Of a stretch of DNA of 64,000 nucleotides, positions 50,017 to 58,820 are shown in pieces. The stretch is from Palsa-504 sp963739615 (lineage in GTDB: Bacteria; Actinomycetota; Actinomycetes; Streptosporangiales; Streptosporangiaceae). The position numbers and the translations under genes were made by a program. The notes under the pieces are model-generated. The model did no database searches. It was not told the origin of the DNA and saw only the letters and a program-made list of their open reading frames with translations. Location: the NCBI GenBank assembly GCA_963739615.1, contig CAVUBD010000016.1:310001-374000 (forward strand). Reading direction: 5' to 3'. Numbering within the stretch: the first letter of the stretch is position 1; every line of letters starts with the position of its first letter.

Positions 50017-50829
50017 CTAAGGGATGATCCCAGCCCGCCAGGCCGTCCAGGCCAGATCCAGTAATCGAGCCCCCCAGGGGCGGCCGGGGCGCCGGTACAG
50101 GGGCGGGAGGTAGCGCAACATGAGGAGCGACCAGGTGAGGTGGCTGAGCGCCGGAGCCAGGATGCCGCCGGAGGTGCGGCGCTGGAGGCCGAAGAGCACG
50201 CTGGTCGCGGTCCCGGCGAGCACGAGCGCGGGGTTGCGGGTCACGGCGGTCGTGGCGGCGTAGGCGAGGGTGGTCTTGGCAATGGGGTGCGATTTCCCCG
50301 TGAGGGGCCAGAGTGCGCCGCGGAAGAATAGTTCCTCGGCCACCGCGTTGGCGGACGCGGTGAGCAGCACGAGGCGGGTTGAGCCGTCGTCGGCGTAGCG
50401 CAGGACGCTGGCGATGGCCCGGTTGAGCGGGGGGATGTGCCGGGCGAGCTGTGCGGCGCCGTAGAAGAGCCCGAAGGCGCCCGCTCCGGTGAGCACGGGC
50501 ATGACCACGGGGCGGCGCCACGTGCCGTCCCGGTCCTTGGTTATGTTCAGCGGGAGGGGTCCGGAGCTGAGGGCGCCGGCTGCCCAGGTGCCGGCCAGGC
50601 CCATTGTGAGGATGTAGAACTGGGGGGAGCCGGCTTTGGTGGATAGCGAGATCCCGAGCAGGCCGGCGCCGCCGATGCCGGTAGCGGTGAGGATCAGCCG
50701 TCGCCGGGCGCGGGCCGTCTCTGGCTCTGCGCGGGCCGAGGGGAAATGGCCGGGCAGCGGCGGGGGCGGGGCGCCGTGCCGGACTGACGTGCTGCGTTCC
50801 CGGCGCCGGCTCGGGCGGCCCGCGGTCAT
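50017..50829 (-). CDS. CPBP-family intramembrane protease
   Basis: 270 residues with about six membrane segments and the CPBP motifs: AVAEELFFRGALWPL (EExxFR, near 165) and LAPALSHLTWSLLMLRYLPP (second-site His). Family members (type II CAAX prenyl endopeptidase-like) process membrane or bacteriocin peptides. A 45-residue basic N-terminus precedes the first helix. Its ATG overlaps the stop of the NmrA-like gene (ATGA), the last step of a three-gene LitR operon. Confidence 0.84.
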   Translation of the reverse strand: MTAGRPSRRRERSTSVRHGAPPPPLPGHFPSARAEPETARARRRLILTATGIGGAGLLGISLSTKAGSPQFYILTMGLAGTWAAGALSSGPLPLNITKDRDGTWRRPVVMPVLTGAGAFGLFYGAAQLARHIPPLNRAIASVLRYADDGSTRLVLLTASANAVAEELFFRGALWPLTGKSHPIAKTTLAYAATTAVTRNPALVLAGTATSVLFGLQRRTSGGILAPALSHLTWSLLMLRYLPPLYRRPGRPWGARLLDLAWTAWRAGIIP

Positions 50830-51725
50830 CGGCCGTCACGTTTGGCTCGGGCGCGTTCGCCGAGCGCCTTCCGCACGGCGTCGTCGTAGGGCATCGGATC
50901 GAAGGGGATAAGGTCGCGGATCGAGTGGTCCCGCACGATGACCTCGTTGGTCATCGAGTCGATGAGCGCCCGGCCGGTGGCTGTGTCGACGTCGGTGACC
51001 AGGGTCAGCCACAGGGAGGACAGCCGGGGGGTGAGCAGCGGCACCGGCAGGATCGGGAGCGGGCGGCCCTGGATGGCGGCGACGCGGCGCAGCATGGTGA
51101 CGTACTGCAGCACCTCGGGTCCCCCGGCCTCGAAGACCCGGCCCGCCGCCTCTGGCCGGGCCAGCACCCCGAGCAGGTAGCGCACAACGTCGTCGATGGC
51201 GATCGGCTGGGTGCGGGTGGCGACCCATCTGGGCGTGATCATGGCGGGCAGGTGCTCGACGAGCTGGCGGGTCAGCTCCCAGGAAATGCCGCCGTATCCG
51301 ACGATGATCCCGGCCCGGATGACGGTCACCGGGACGCCGGCCGATCCGAGCAGTTTCTCGACCTCGCGGCGGCTGCGCAGGTGCGCCGACAGCGCGTCCT
51401 TGTCGTCGCCGAGGCCGCCGAGGTAGATGATGCGCTGCAGCCCGGCCCGCGCGGCCGCCTGCCCGAATGCCGCCGCGGCGGCGGCGTCCTTGCGTTCGAA
51501 GTCCGCGTCGCTGAGCGAGTGCACGAGATAGTAGGCCACCTGGCAGCCGGCCATCGCGGCGCCCAGGGTCCCGGGGTGGTGAACGTCTGCGCGGACGGGC
51601 GTGCCGGCTCCGGCGTAGGCGGCGGGGTGGCGGGTCATGGCGGCGACGTCGTGGCCGGTCCCGGCCAGGGCCGGGCACAGCCGGCGGCCGACGAAACCGG
51701 ACGCGCCGGCGACGAGCACTTTCAC
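50826..51725 (-). CDS. NmrA-like atypical short-chain dehydrogenase
   Basis: 299 residues. The start KVLVAGASGFVGRRLCPALA has the GxxGxxG NAD(P) motif; YYLVHSLSDADFERKDAAAA, IIYLGGLGDDKD and RSRREVEKLLGSAGVPVTVI follow, typical of the NmrA/DUF2867-linked proteins that accompany LitR regulators. GTG at 51725 overlaps the LitR stop (GTGA). A decayed paralogue is found at 53.9-54.5 kb. The substrate is unknown; relatives act on membrane lipids or quinones. Confidence 0.85.
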   Translation of the reverse strand: MKVLVAGASGFVGRRLCPALAGTGHDVAAMTRHPAAYAGAGTPVRADVHHPGTLGAAMAGCQVAYYLVHSLSDADFERKDAAAAAAFGQAAARAGLQRIIYLGGLGDDKDALSAHLRSRREVEKLLGSAGVPVTVIRAGIIVGYGGISWELTRQLVEHLPAMITPRWVATRTQPIAIDDVVRYLLGVLARPEAAGRVFEAGGPEVLQYVTMLRRVAAIQGRPLPILPVPLLTPRLSSLWLTLVTDVDTATGRALIDSMTNEVIVRDHSIRDLIPFDPMPYDDAVRKALGERARAKRDGR

Positions 51726-52618
51726 CGCGACCACCCGGCCCGCTCGGCCTCGGTCACCGGGTCGCCCCCCATCAGCCTGGCCCCCACCGCAGTTGCGGTC
51801 TGCGCCGTGGCGCCAGCTCCGGCGAGGGCGAGCGGGGCGCGCCGGGCCAGTGCGGCGAGCTCCGGGCGGAGCGGCTCGAGGGTGTCCGAGATGGTAGCGG
51901 CGAGGACGACCAGGCCAGGATGCGAGGCGTCGATGGCCCGCTCCACTTCTTCGATCGGGGTGCTCGCCCCGAGATAGCCGATCCGCCAGCCGTTGAGGTG
52001 GAGCACGATGCCGAAAACCGTCAGCGCCATATCGTGCAGCTCGCCGGGCGGGCAGGCGAGCAGGGCCTGCGGCCCGTGCCCGCTCCCCCAGCCACGGGCC
52101 AGCCCCGCGAGCCGGCCGCGGATGAGATTGCTGGCGAAATGCTCCATGGCCACGCTGGCCGTCCCGCGCTGCCAGCGCTCGCCGAGGTCAGCGAGGTAGG
52201 GCAGCACGACATCCCGCAGGACGGCCGGCACGGACAATTCGGCGAGCAGCCGGTCCAGGACGGCCTGCGCGGCCGGCTCGTCGAAAGAGTCCAGAGCCTG
52301 CCGCAGCGCGGCGGACGGCCCATTCCCCGCAGACCCGGCGAGGGGCGTCCAGGCGGGCCGGCCGGGACGGGTACTCGCGTCGCCGCTGAGCGTGGCGCGT
52401 GCCGCCTCGGCCGCGGACAGCCCATCGGCGAGATAAGCCTGCATCTGGCGGATCCGCCACTCGTCCGCCTCGGAGTACAACCGGAAGCCGCCTGGCGAGC
52501 GCACCGGCTGCAGCAGGCCGTAGCGATTCTCCCAGGCCCGGAGCGCATGGTCGCTGACCCCTAGGCGCCGGCTCAGCTCACCGATGCGCAGCAGCGGGCG
52601 ATCCCCTGGAAGCTCCAT
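51722..52618 (-). CDS. litR: LitR/CarH-type B12-dependent photoreceptor, MerR family
   Basis: 298 residues. The MerR winged helix is at 8-75 (LLRIGELSRRLGVSDHALRA, WENRYGLLQPVRSPGGFRLY). The middle helical domain reads YLADLGERWQRGTASVAMEH, then FASNLIRGRL, the light-sensing four-helix bundle. The cobalamin domain has PPGELHDMALTVFGIVLH, where the His is the lower axial ligand, and GWRIGYLGASTP. CarH proteins are tetrameric repressors that fall apart when light breaks the adenosylcobalamin bond. ATG at 52618 opens the conserved ELPGDRPLLRIGEL start. Confidence 0.9.
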   Translation of the reverse strand: MELPGDRPLLRIGELSRRLGVSDHALRAWENRYGLLQPVRSPGGFRLYSEADEWRIRQMQAYLADGLSAAEAARATLSGDASTRPGRPAWTPLAGSAGNGPSAALRQALDSFDEPAAQAVLDRLLAELSVPAVLRDVVLPYLADLGERWQRGTASVAMEHFASNLIRGRLAGLARGWGSGHGPQALLACPPGELHDMALTVFGIVLHLNGWRIGYLGASTPIEEVERAIDASHPGLVVLAATISDTLEPLRPELAALARRAPLALAGAGATAQTATAVGARLMGGDPVTEAERAGWSR

Positions 52619-52635
52619 GGCAACACTATACAATC

Positions 52636-52712
52636 TCTCGACAGTAATTTGACAATTCCTCCAAGACGGGTCTAGCTTCCCCTTGAACGAACTCTTGACG
52701 AAACCTAGACGA
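52636..52712. promoter_or_regulatory. Candidate CarH/LitR operators, 11-base direct repeats
   Basis: The divergent region contains GAC-centred words at one-turn spacing: CGACAGTAA (g52640) and TTGACAATT (g52651), 11 apart; then TTGAACGAA (aac at 52686), TTGACGAAA (g52697) and TAGACGAGG (g52708), again 11 apart. CarH tetramers bind several 11-base direct repeats, so these are strong candidates for its binding sites, one cluster per direction. Confidence 0.65.
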
Positions 52713-52744
52713 GGCCACGCACCAGCGGGCCGGAAGGAGAAGAC

Positions 52745-53371
52745 ATGCGAAGGTTTAAGTATCTGGCGGCAGGCATGGCAATCACGGGCCTGCTGGCAGG
52801 CTCCGCGACGGCAGCGTCAGCGGCAACGTCTCAGCCCGTGAGGGCTCAGGCCGCGGCGGCTGTGCACCTGAGGAGCGGAGCCACCGCGGTCACCACGGCA
52901 CCCGGCATTGCGGCGGCGCTGCTGACCCATGGCATCGTGCCGCTCGCGACCTGGCCAGGCAGCCAGTCGGTGCAGTCTCCCGCCAGCGGCCCGGCAGTGC
53001 GGTTCATGTTCCCGGTGACGGGGGGCCGGGTAACCCTGAGCCCGCTCGGCGGCACGATCGATCACAGCGGCGGGATCCTGTTCCTCAGCGTGAAGAACGG
53101 CAAGAAGATCAAGGTCAGCCGGTTCATCATCGACCTGACCCACGCTGACCTGACCGGGATCGTGAACGGCAACCCCAAGGCACGCGTGCCGCTGTTCGGC
53201 CTTGACCTGTCGCACGCCAGGCTCGCGGCAGGCAAGCACATCGTCACCGCCAGGGGGATCGGCCTCACGCTCACCGCGGCCGCAGCCAAGGCCCTTAACG
53301 CCGCGCTGGGAACCCAGCTGTTCTCCGCCGGACTCAAGCTGGGCACCGCAAGCACGCTTCTGCGGTTCTAG
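52745..53371 (+). CDS. Secreted protein of unknown function under LitR control
   Basis: 208 residues. A signal peptide is clear: MRRFKYLAAGMAITGLLAGS, then ATAASAATS with a likely cut after ASA. The mature part is strand-rich: GGRVTLSPLGGTIDHSGGIL, then FLSVKNGKKIKVSRFIIDLT, and ends GLTLTAAAAKALNAALGTQL, then FSAGLKLGTA. This two-layer pattern resembles the HtaA-like secreted proteins of actinomycetes, but I would not name a function. GGAAGGAG precedes the ATG. It diverges from litR across the 11-base repeats. Confidence 0.72.
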   Translation: MRRFKYLAAGMAITGLLAGSATAASAATSQPVRAQAAAAVHLRSGATAVTTAPGIAAALLTHGIVPLATWPGSQSVQSPASGPAVRFMFPVTGGRVTLSPLGGTIDHSGGILFLSVKNGKKIKVSRFIIDLTHADLTGIVNGNPKARVPLFGLDLSHARLAAGKHIVTARGIGLTLTAAAAKALNAALGTQLFSAGLKLGTASTLLRF

Positions 53372-53429
53372 GCCCGTTCGGATCGCGGCGGGCTGGTGCA
53401 GCGGATCGCCACATGGGTTCTCACAGCGC

Positions 53430-53732
53430 CCGCCCGCCGTCCACGGCGCCGCGCCGCCTGGTCGCGGATCGCCGCCGCCATGCCGCCGTCGATGGCCGGC
53501 CGGGCAGGTTGCCATTGCAGCCCGAGCGCTGGCAGCTCAACGAACCGAAGCCCCCGGGGTAGGCGGCTGCCCGCTGTTCCAGCCAGGGCACCTACGAGTC
53601 GACCAGCTGTTACTGGTCACGCCGGAAGGCGACGAGGACGACGTTCCGCTCGCCGGGCAGTCCGGCCGGCAGTGCCACCTCGCGTCCGCCGTGGTCACGG
53701 GCCGCCAGCTGCGGGAACGATACCCCGTTCAT
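53430..53732 (-). pseudogene. Redoxin-like conserved actinobacterial gene, nonsense-mutated
   Basis: From ATG at 53732: VSFPQLAARDHGGREVALPA, then GLPGERNVVLVAFRRDQ, a motif set of a conserved actinobacterial thioredoxin-like protein. The frame meets TAG where relatives have Trp (DS-stop-VPWLE), then continues with VPWLEQRAAAYPGGFG and RPSTAAWRRSA. Without the stop it would be about 95 residues plus a degenerate end. It belongs to the decayed second LitR cassette. Confidence 0.5.
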
Positions 53733-53804
53733 TATCTGGGGGTGCGCTGGGACGCCGCCTGGCGGAGCCCCGGCGCCAGGGCGGGCACGCGGACGGCGAT
53801 CCAG

Positions 53805-53950
53805 TCACCAGCCGCGTTCCAGCAGGAGCTGGCGGACATCGAGGTAGCCGGTCCGGAAACCGGCTTGGGAGTAGGCGAGGTAGAGGTCCCACATGCGCTG
53901 GAAGGTGGGGCCGAACCCGAGTTGCCCCACGGCGCCGTCGGCGGCGAGTG
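53805..53950 (-). pseudogene. Cyclopropane-fatty-acid-synthase-like C-terminal fragment
   Basis: The frame reads FGPTFQRMWDLYLAYSQAGF, then RTGYLDVRQLLLERGW and stop. This is the C-terminus of the CFAS-like family and is clearly related to FRRMWEFYLAYSEAGFRSGY in the intact gene at 57.6-58.8 kb. It is joined directly to the decayed NmrA-like gene, so the rest of the enzyme was deleted. Confidence 0.65.
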
Positions 53951-54460
53951 GGCTGGGTGCGGTGCTGACCGGCTTCGAGTGACCATCACGGGCAGGTGCT
54001 CAACGAGCTGTCTCGCCAGCTCCGACGAGATGCCGCCGTGCCCGACGATGATTCCGGCGCGCAGGGCGGTCACGGGAGCCCCGCAGCACCCGAGCAGCTT
54101 TCTCGCCCTCGCGGCGGCTGCGCAGGTGTGCCGGCAGGGCATCGGCGCCGTCCAGCCGAGCCGTCCGAGGTAGATGATGCGAGTTAGGCCCGCGCCGCCG
54201 CTTCGCCGAACGCTTCGGCGGCGCGAGCATCGTTGCGCTGAAGTCCGTGTCGCTCAGCGGGTGCACGAGGTAGCAGGCCGCCTCGCAGCCGGCCAGAGCC
54301 ATGCTGAAGGTGGCCGGGTCGTGCACGTCACCGTGGACGGTCTGCTGGCGCCGTCGTAGCAGCCGGGGCGGCGTTGCCGTGGCCCGGTCTGGGCCAGGGC
54401 CGGGCACAGCCGGCTGTCGTGAAGCCGGAGGCGCCGCCCGCGAGCGCCTTCACCGCGGCC
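53951..54460 (-). pseudogene. Decayed NmrA-like paralogue of the LitR operon
   Basis: Pieces in several frames match the intact gene at 50826-51725: GDVHDPATFSMALAGCEAAC, then YLVHPLSDTDFSA (54300-54240), LPAHLRSRREGEKAARVL (about 54130) and VTALRAGIIVGHGGISSELA, then RQLVEHLPVMVT (about 54080-53990). The N-terminal GGASGF motif is degenerate, and there are at least three shifts. It directly follows the second LitR gene, as the intact copy follows the first. Confidence 0.65.
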
Positions 54461-55370
54461 ACTCAATATTCTCGGCTGCGGTGACTGGGTCGCCGGTCAG
54501 CAGCCGGGCCCCCGCGGCGGCGGCGATCTCCGGCGTGGCGCCGGCTCCTGCCAGGGCGAGCGGAGCGCGCCGGGCGAGCGCGGTGAGCTGCGCGGCGAGG
54601 GGCTCGAGGTTCTCCGGCAAGGTCGCGGCGACGACAACGAGGTCCGGGCGCCTGGCGTCGACCGTCCGGGTCAGCTCCTCGACCGGGGTGTCCATCCCGA
54701 GATAATCGATCCTCCACCCGCTGCGGTGCAGGACGATGCCGAAGACCATCAGCGCCAGGTCGTGAAGCTCGCCGGGGGGGCAGGCGAGGACGGCGCGGGG
54801 GCCGTGCCCGTTCCCCCAGCCCCGGGCCAGCCCGGCGAGCCGCCCGCGGATGACGTTGGCGGCGAAGTGTTCCTGGGCGACGCTGGCCGTTCCGCTCTCC
54901 CAGCGCTCCCCGAGCTCGGTGAGATACGGCATCACCACCTCCCGGAGGACCGTCGTCAGGGAGAGGTCATACAGGAGCCGGTCAAGGACTGCCTGTGCGG
55001 CTGGCTCGTCGAAGGCGTCCAGGGCCTGCCGGAGGGCACCGGACAGCTCACCCGCCGCCGGCGCGGCGCGGTGCGGGCCGGCGGCTCGGCCGGGGTCCGC
55101 CCCGGCCCCGCTGTCCTCCCCGAGCACCGCTCGCGCCGCCTCGGCGGCCGACAGCCCGCGGGCGAGGTGAGCCTGCATCCGGCCGACCCGCCGCGCGTCC
55201 GCCTCGGAGTACAACCGGAACCCGCCCGCCGAGCGCACCGGCTGCAGCAGGCCGTATCGGCTCTCCCAGGCCCGCAGTACGTGGTCGCTGACCACCAGGC
55301 GCCGGCTCAGCTCACCGATGCGCAGCAGCGGCGAGCCCCGGGAAGCTCCATGACGACACTCTACAGTCAT
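54450..55370 (-). CDS. litR: Second LitR/CarH-type regulator
   Basis: 306 residues, closely similar to the first LitR over the whole length: LLRIGELSRRLVVSDHVLRA, YLTELGERWESGTASVAQEH, FAANVIRGRL, CPPGELHDLALMVFGIVLHR. The light-sensing Glu-His and axial His are kept. The start is odd: the ATG matching the first copy (55349-55351, ELPG) is out of frame by one deleted base, but an ATG 22 bases upstream (55368-55370) opens the correct frame with the novel leader TVECRHGASRGS. So the protein may still be made. It precedes the decayed NmrA-like gene. Confidence 0.8.
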   Translation of the reverse strand: MTVECRHGASRGSPLLRIGELSRRLVVSDHVLRAWESRYGLLQPVRSAGGFRLYSEADARRVGRMQAHLARGLSAAEAARAVLGEDSGAGADPGRAAGPHRAAPAAGELSGALRQALDAFDEPAAQAVLDRLLYDLSLTTVLREVVMPYLTELGERWESGTASVAQEHFAANVIRGRLAGLARGWGNGHGPRAVLACPPGELHDLALMVFGIVLHRSGWRIDYLGMDTPVEELTRTVDARRPDLVVVAATLPENLEPLAAQLTALARRAPLALAGAGATPEIAAAAGARLLTGDPVTAAENIEWPR

Positions 55371-55372
55371 TA

Positions 55373-55445
55373 GACAGAAGTTTGACAAGGCTTGGCAGCG
55401 AGAGCTACCGTCATATCTAGACAAACTTTAGACGAAGGCTTGACA
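55373..55445. promoter_or_regulatory. Candidate CarH/LitR operators of the lipid operon
   Basis: TTAGACAGA (g55373) and TTTGACAAG (g55384) are 11 apart; CTAGACAAA (g55420), TTAGACGAA (g55431) and TTGACATCA (g55442) are each exactly 11 apart. The last ends at the ATG of the FAD oxidoreductase at 55448. They match the words in front of the first LitR gene. Confidence 0.68.
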
Positions 55446-55447
55446 TC

Positions 55448-56789
55448 ATGGGCTCCCACGTTAACGGCCCGACGACCGCCCATCGGCTCCGCTCCCCAGG
55501 AGCACGGCGCCGCCGCCGACTCCCGGCGGCCGTCCGTGGCCGTGATCGGCGCCGGGGTCTCCGGCCTGACCGCGGCGTACCTGCTCTCCCGCACCCACGA
55601 CGTCACCCTCTTCGAGGCCGAGGACCGGCTCGGCGGCCACGCGCACACCCACGACGTCACGGACTCCGATGGCCGGCAGCACGCTGTCGACAGCGGGTTC
55701 ATCGTCCACAACGACGTGACCTACCCCTGGTTGCGCAGGCTCTTCGGCGAGCTGGACGTCGCAGGTGCGTCCCGCCGAGATGAGCATGAGCGTCCGCTGC
55801 CAGGGGTGCGGGCTGCAGTATGCCGGCGGCCGCGGGGTACGCGGCGTATTCGCCCAGCCACGCCGCCTCATCGACCCCCGGTTTCTCCGGATGCTGTGGC
55901 AGGTCAGGCGGTTCCACCGGCGCGCATCGGCCTTCCTGCGCACGACCGACGACGAGAACCTCACGACCTACGGCGAGTTCCTGGAGCGGGAGGGGTTCAG
56001 CGGCTACTTCATCGCCCACTACGCCGTCCCGGTCGTCTCGTGCGTGTGGTCCGCCGGGCGGGAGACGACGCTGGCCTACCCGGCGCGCTACCTGTTCCGG
56101 TTCCTCGACCACCACGGCATGCTCCGGGTCGGCGGGTCACCCCAGTGGTACACCGTCGCCGGCGGGTCACGGATCTACGTCGAGCGGCTCGCCGGGCTGC
56201 TCAAGGACGTGCGCGCGTCCCATGCCGTCACCGACGTCACCCGCGCGCGAGGACGGCGTCCAGATCCGGGACGTCACCGGGCAGGTCACCCGCGTGGACC
56301 GCGTCGTCATCGCGACCCATGCCGATCAGGCCCTGGGCCTGCTCACCGACCCGAGCGACGCAGGAGATCATCACCCTCAAGCAGTTCGGCTACTCGCGCA
56401 ACGTCACCGTGCTGCACACCGACAGCTCGGTCCTGCCGGACGCCGCGCGGGCCCGGGCCTGCTGGAACTACCGGATGACGTCCTGCGGCCGGCCCGGCCA
56501 GCCCGCCGTGGTGACGTACTGGATGAACCGGCTCCAGGGACACCGTGCCGCGCAGGAGTTCCTGGTCACGCTCAACGACCGCGAACGCCTCGACCCGGAG
56601 TCCATCGTGGCGACGATGGACTACGAGCACCCGATCTACACCCCCGAAGCGGTCCGCGCGCAGTCACGGCTGAGCAGCCTGGCCACCGGCCGCACCGTGT
56701 ACGCCGGCGCCTACCACGGGTGGGGATTCCACGAGGACGGCTGCCGCTCCGGCGTGGAGGCAGCACGGCACTTCGGAGTGACCTGGTGA
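55448..56789 (+). pseudogene. FAD-dependent amine-oxidase-like gene with several frameshifts
   Basis: Four frames are needed. MGSHVNGP starts at 55448; then SVAVIGAGVSGLTAAYLLSR (FAD motif) and DSGFIVHNDVTYPWLRRLFG; from about 55770 EMSMSVRCQGCGLQYAGGRG, then YGEFLEREGFSGYFIAHYAV and SPQWYTVAGGSRIYVERLAG; from 56240 VQIRDVTGQVTRVDRVVIAT; from 56360 ITLKQFGYSRNVTVLHTDSS to the end GWGFHEDGCRSGVEAARHFG. Each break is a single base. The joined protein would be complete, an NAD(P)-binding Rossmann flavoprotein of the kind that accompanies DUF1365 and CFAS genes. Assembly error is possible. Confidence 0.7.
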
Positions 56790-57567
56790 GCACCGCCTCG
56801 CTCCTCACGCCGGCGTCCGCGCCCGCGCGCCCGCAGCTGCCCCCGCTGCCAGCCCTGGTCGTCGGCCAGGTCACGCACCGGCGCCCCGGACCGGTGCGGC
56901 ACGCCTTCCGGCACCGGGTCTACCAGTGGCTGGTCGACCTGGACTGCCTCCCCCGCCAGCCCTGGCACCTGCGGGCGTTCGCGCACTTCAGCAGCGCTGA
57001 CCACCTCGGCGACCCCGGCCTGCCGATCAAGCGCAACATCGAGAACTACCTGGCGCTGGGCGGCATCGGCCTCGGTGACCGGGGCCGGGTGCTCATGCTG
57101 GCCAGCGCCCGGGTCCTGGGCCACGTGTTCGACCCGCTCTCGGTCTTCTGGTGCTATGACCCGACGGGGTCCTCGTGTGCGTCGTCGCAGAGGTCCACAA
57201 CACCTACGGCGAGCGGCACGCCTACCTCCTGCGGCCGGACGAGGCCGGGACCGCCGTGACGGACAAGGGCTTCTATGTCTCCCCGTTCTTCGACGTCACC
57301 GGCACCTACGAACTGCGGTTCACCCTGAGGCCGGACCTTGTCGCCACGACCGTGACGCTGCGACGCCACGATGCCGTGGCGTTCACCGCGACCTTCCGGG
57401 GCCGCCCGGAACCCGCGACGCGCCCGGCCCTGGCCCGCCGGCTCATCCGCCAGCCCCTCATGCCCCAGCGGATCTCGGCCCTGATCCGGGTGCACGGCAT
57501 CTGGCTCTGGCTCCATCGCCTGCCCATCCGCTCCCGGCCACACCACACCCCACAGGAAGGGGTCTGA
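56786..57567 (+). pseudogene. DUF1365 family gene with one frameshift
   Basis: GTG at 56786 overlaps the upstream stop (GTGA). The first frame reads GPVRHAFRHRVYQWLVDLDC, then HLGDPGLPIKRNIENYLALG and HVFDPLSVFWCYDPTG. At the GGGG near 57168 one base is missing and the frame resumes as CVVAEVHNTYGERHAYLL, then KGFYVSPFFDVTGTYELRFT. Otherwise the 260-residue protein is complete. DUF1365 proteins occur with CFAS-like genes and take part in modifying membrane lipids. The break in a G-run favours a sequencing error. Confidence 0.72.
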
Positions 57568-57569
57568 CC

Positions 57570-58820
57570 ATGACCGTCTCCGCCTCCATCAGCTGGCCCG
57601 CCGCCGCCACACCACGGGCGCCGCTCAGGGCCACCATCGCGCGGATCATCTTCGAGCATGCCGTACAGCGGGTCCCTGTCCGGGTGACCTACCCCGACGG
57701 GCGCGTACTCGGCGGCGGCTCGGGGACCTCACCGGAGTTCAGGCTCCTGCGTCCCAATGCATTCTTCGCCCGGCTCGGCCGCGATGCCAAGGTCGGCTTC
57801 GGTGAGGCCTACATGGCCGGCGACTGGCGGGCCGGGCCCGGCACGGACCTGGCCGACCTGCTCACGCGCTTTGCCGCGCGGCTAGCGACCCTGGTCCCCG
57901 CGCCGCTGCAGAAACTGAGGGCCCTCGCGGACAAGCGCGTCCCCCCCGGCCATGAGAACACCCCTGACGGCGCGCGCAGCAACATCGCCGCCCACTACGA
58001 CCTGAGCAACGACCTGTTCGCCTGCTTCCTGGACCCGACGATGACCTACTCCGCGGCGTGGTTCGACGAGAGCGAGCCCGTGCAGACCGCAACCCGGCTC
58101 GAGGAGGCACAGCTACGCAAGATCGACGGGATTCTCGACCTCGCCGGCGTACGCAGCGGCACCCGGCTGCTGGAGATCGGCACCGGATGGGGCACGCTCG
58201 CCATCCGCGCGGCGCAACGAGGAGCCCAGGTCACCACGGTCACCCTGTCCCGAGAGCAGCTGGAACTCACCTGCGAGCGGGCCGGCGCAGCTGGCGTGTC
58301 CGACCGCGTGGACGTGCGACTGCAGGACTACCGCGAGATCGAAGGCAAGTACGACGCCATCGTCAGCGTCGAGATGATCGAGGCGGTCGGCGAAGCCTAC
58401 TGGGCTGCCTACTTCGCCACGCTCGACCGCCTTCTGGCGCCCGGAGGGAAGGTGAGCATCCAGACAATCACCATGGCTCACGACCGGGTCCTCGCCACCC
58501 GGCGAAGCTTCAGCTGGATCCAGAAGTACATCTTCCCCGGCGGCATCATCCCGTCCCTGCAGGCGATCGATGACACCCTGGCGGCGCACACCACCCTGCG
58601 GGTCACCCAACGGCGTGAGCTCCGGCCGCACTACGCCCGGACCCTGCGCCTGTGGCGGGAGCGCTTCAATGACCAGTGGCCGCACATCCAGGCCCAGGGG
58701 TTCGCCGGGACCTTCCGGCGGATGTGGGAGTTCTACCTCGCATACTCCGAGGCGGGCTTCCGCAGCGGTTACCTCGGCGTGAGCCAGCTCCAGGTGGCCC
58801 GGGAGCCGGCATGGAGCTGA
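57570..58820 (+). CDS. Cyclopropane-fatty-acyl-phospholipid synthase-like methyltransferase
   Basis: 416 residues. The N-terminal lipid-binding part contains AFFARLGRDAKVGFGEAYMA and GDWRAGPGTDLADLL. The methyltransferase core has SNIAAHYDLSNDLFACFLDP, TMTYSAAWFDESE, LLEIGTGWGTLAIRAAQRGA (SAM site) and YDAIVSVEMIEAVGEAYWAA. FPGGIIPSLQAIDDTLA and FRRMWEFYLAYSEAGFRSGY follow. All characteristic segments are intact. It should methylate or cyclopropanate double bonds of membrane phospholipids. ATG at 57570 lies 3 bases after the DUF1365 stop. Overlaps the SDR gene. Confidence 0.9.
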   Translation: MTVSASISWPAAATPRAPLRATIARIIFEHAVQRVPVRVTYPDGRVLGGGSGTSPEFRLLRPNAFFARLGRDAKVGFGEAYMAGDWRAGPGTDLADLLTRFAARLATLVPAPLQKLRALADKRVPPGHENTPDGARSNIAAHYDLSNDLFACFLDPTMTYSAAWFDESEPVQTATRLEEAQLRKIDGILDLAGVRSGTRLLEIGTGWGTLAIRAAQRGAQVTTVTLSREQLELTCERAGAAGVSDRVDVRLQDYREIEGKYDAIVSVEMIEAVGEAYWAAYFATLDRLLAPGGKVSIQTITMAHDRVLATRRSFSWIQKYIFPGGIIPSLQAIDDTLAAHTTLRVTQRRELRPHYARTLRLWRERFNDQWPHIQAQGFAGTFRRMWEFYLAYSEAGFRSGYLGVSQLQVAREPAWS

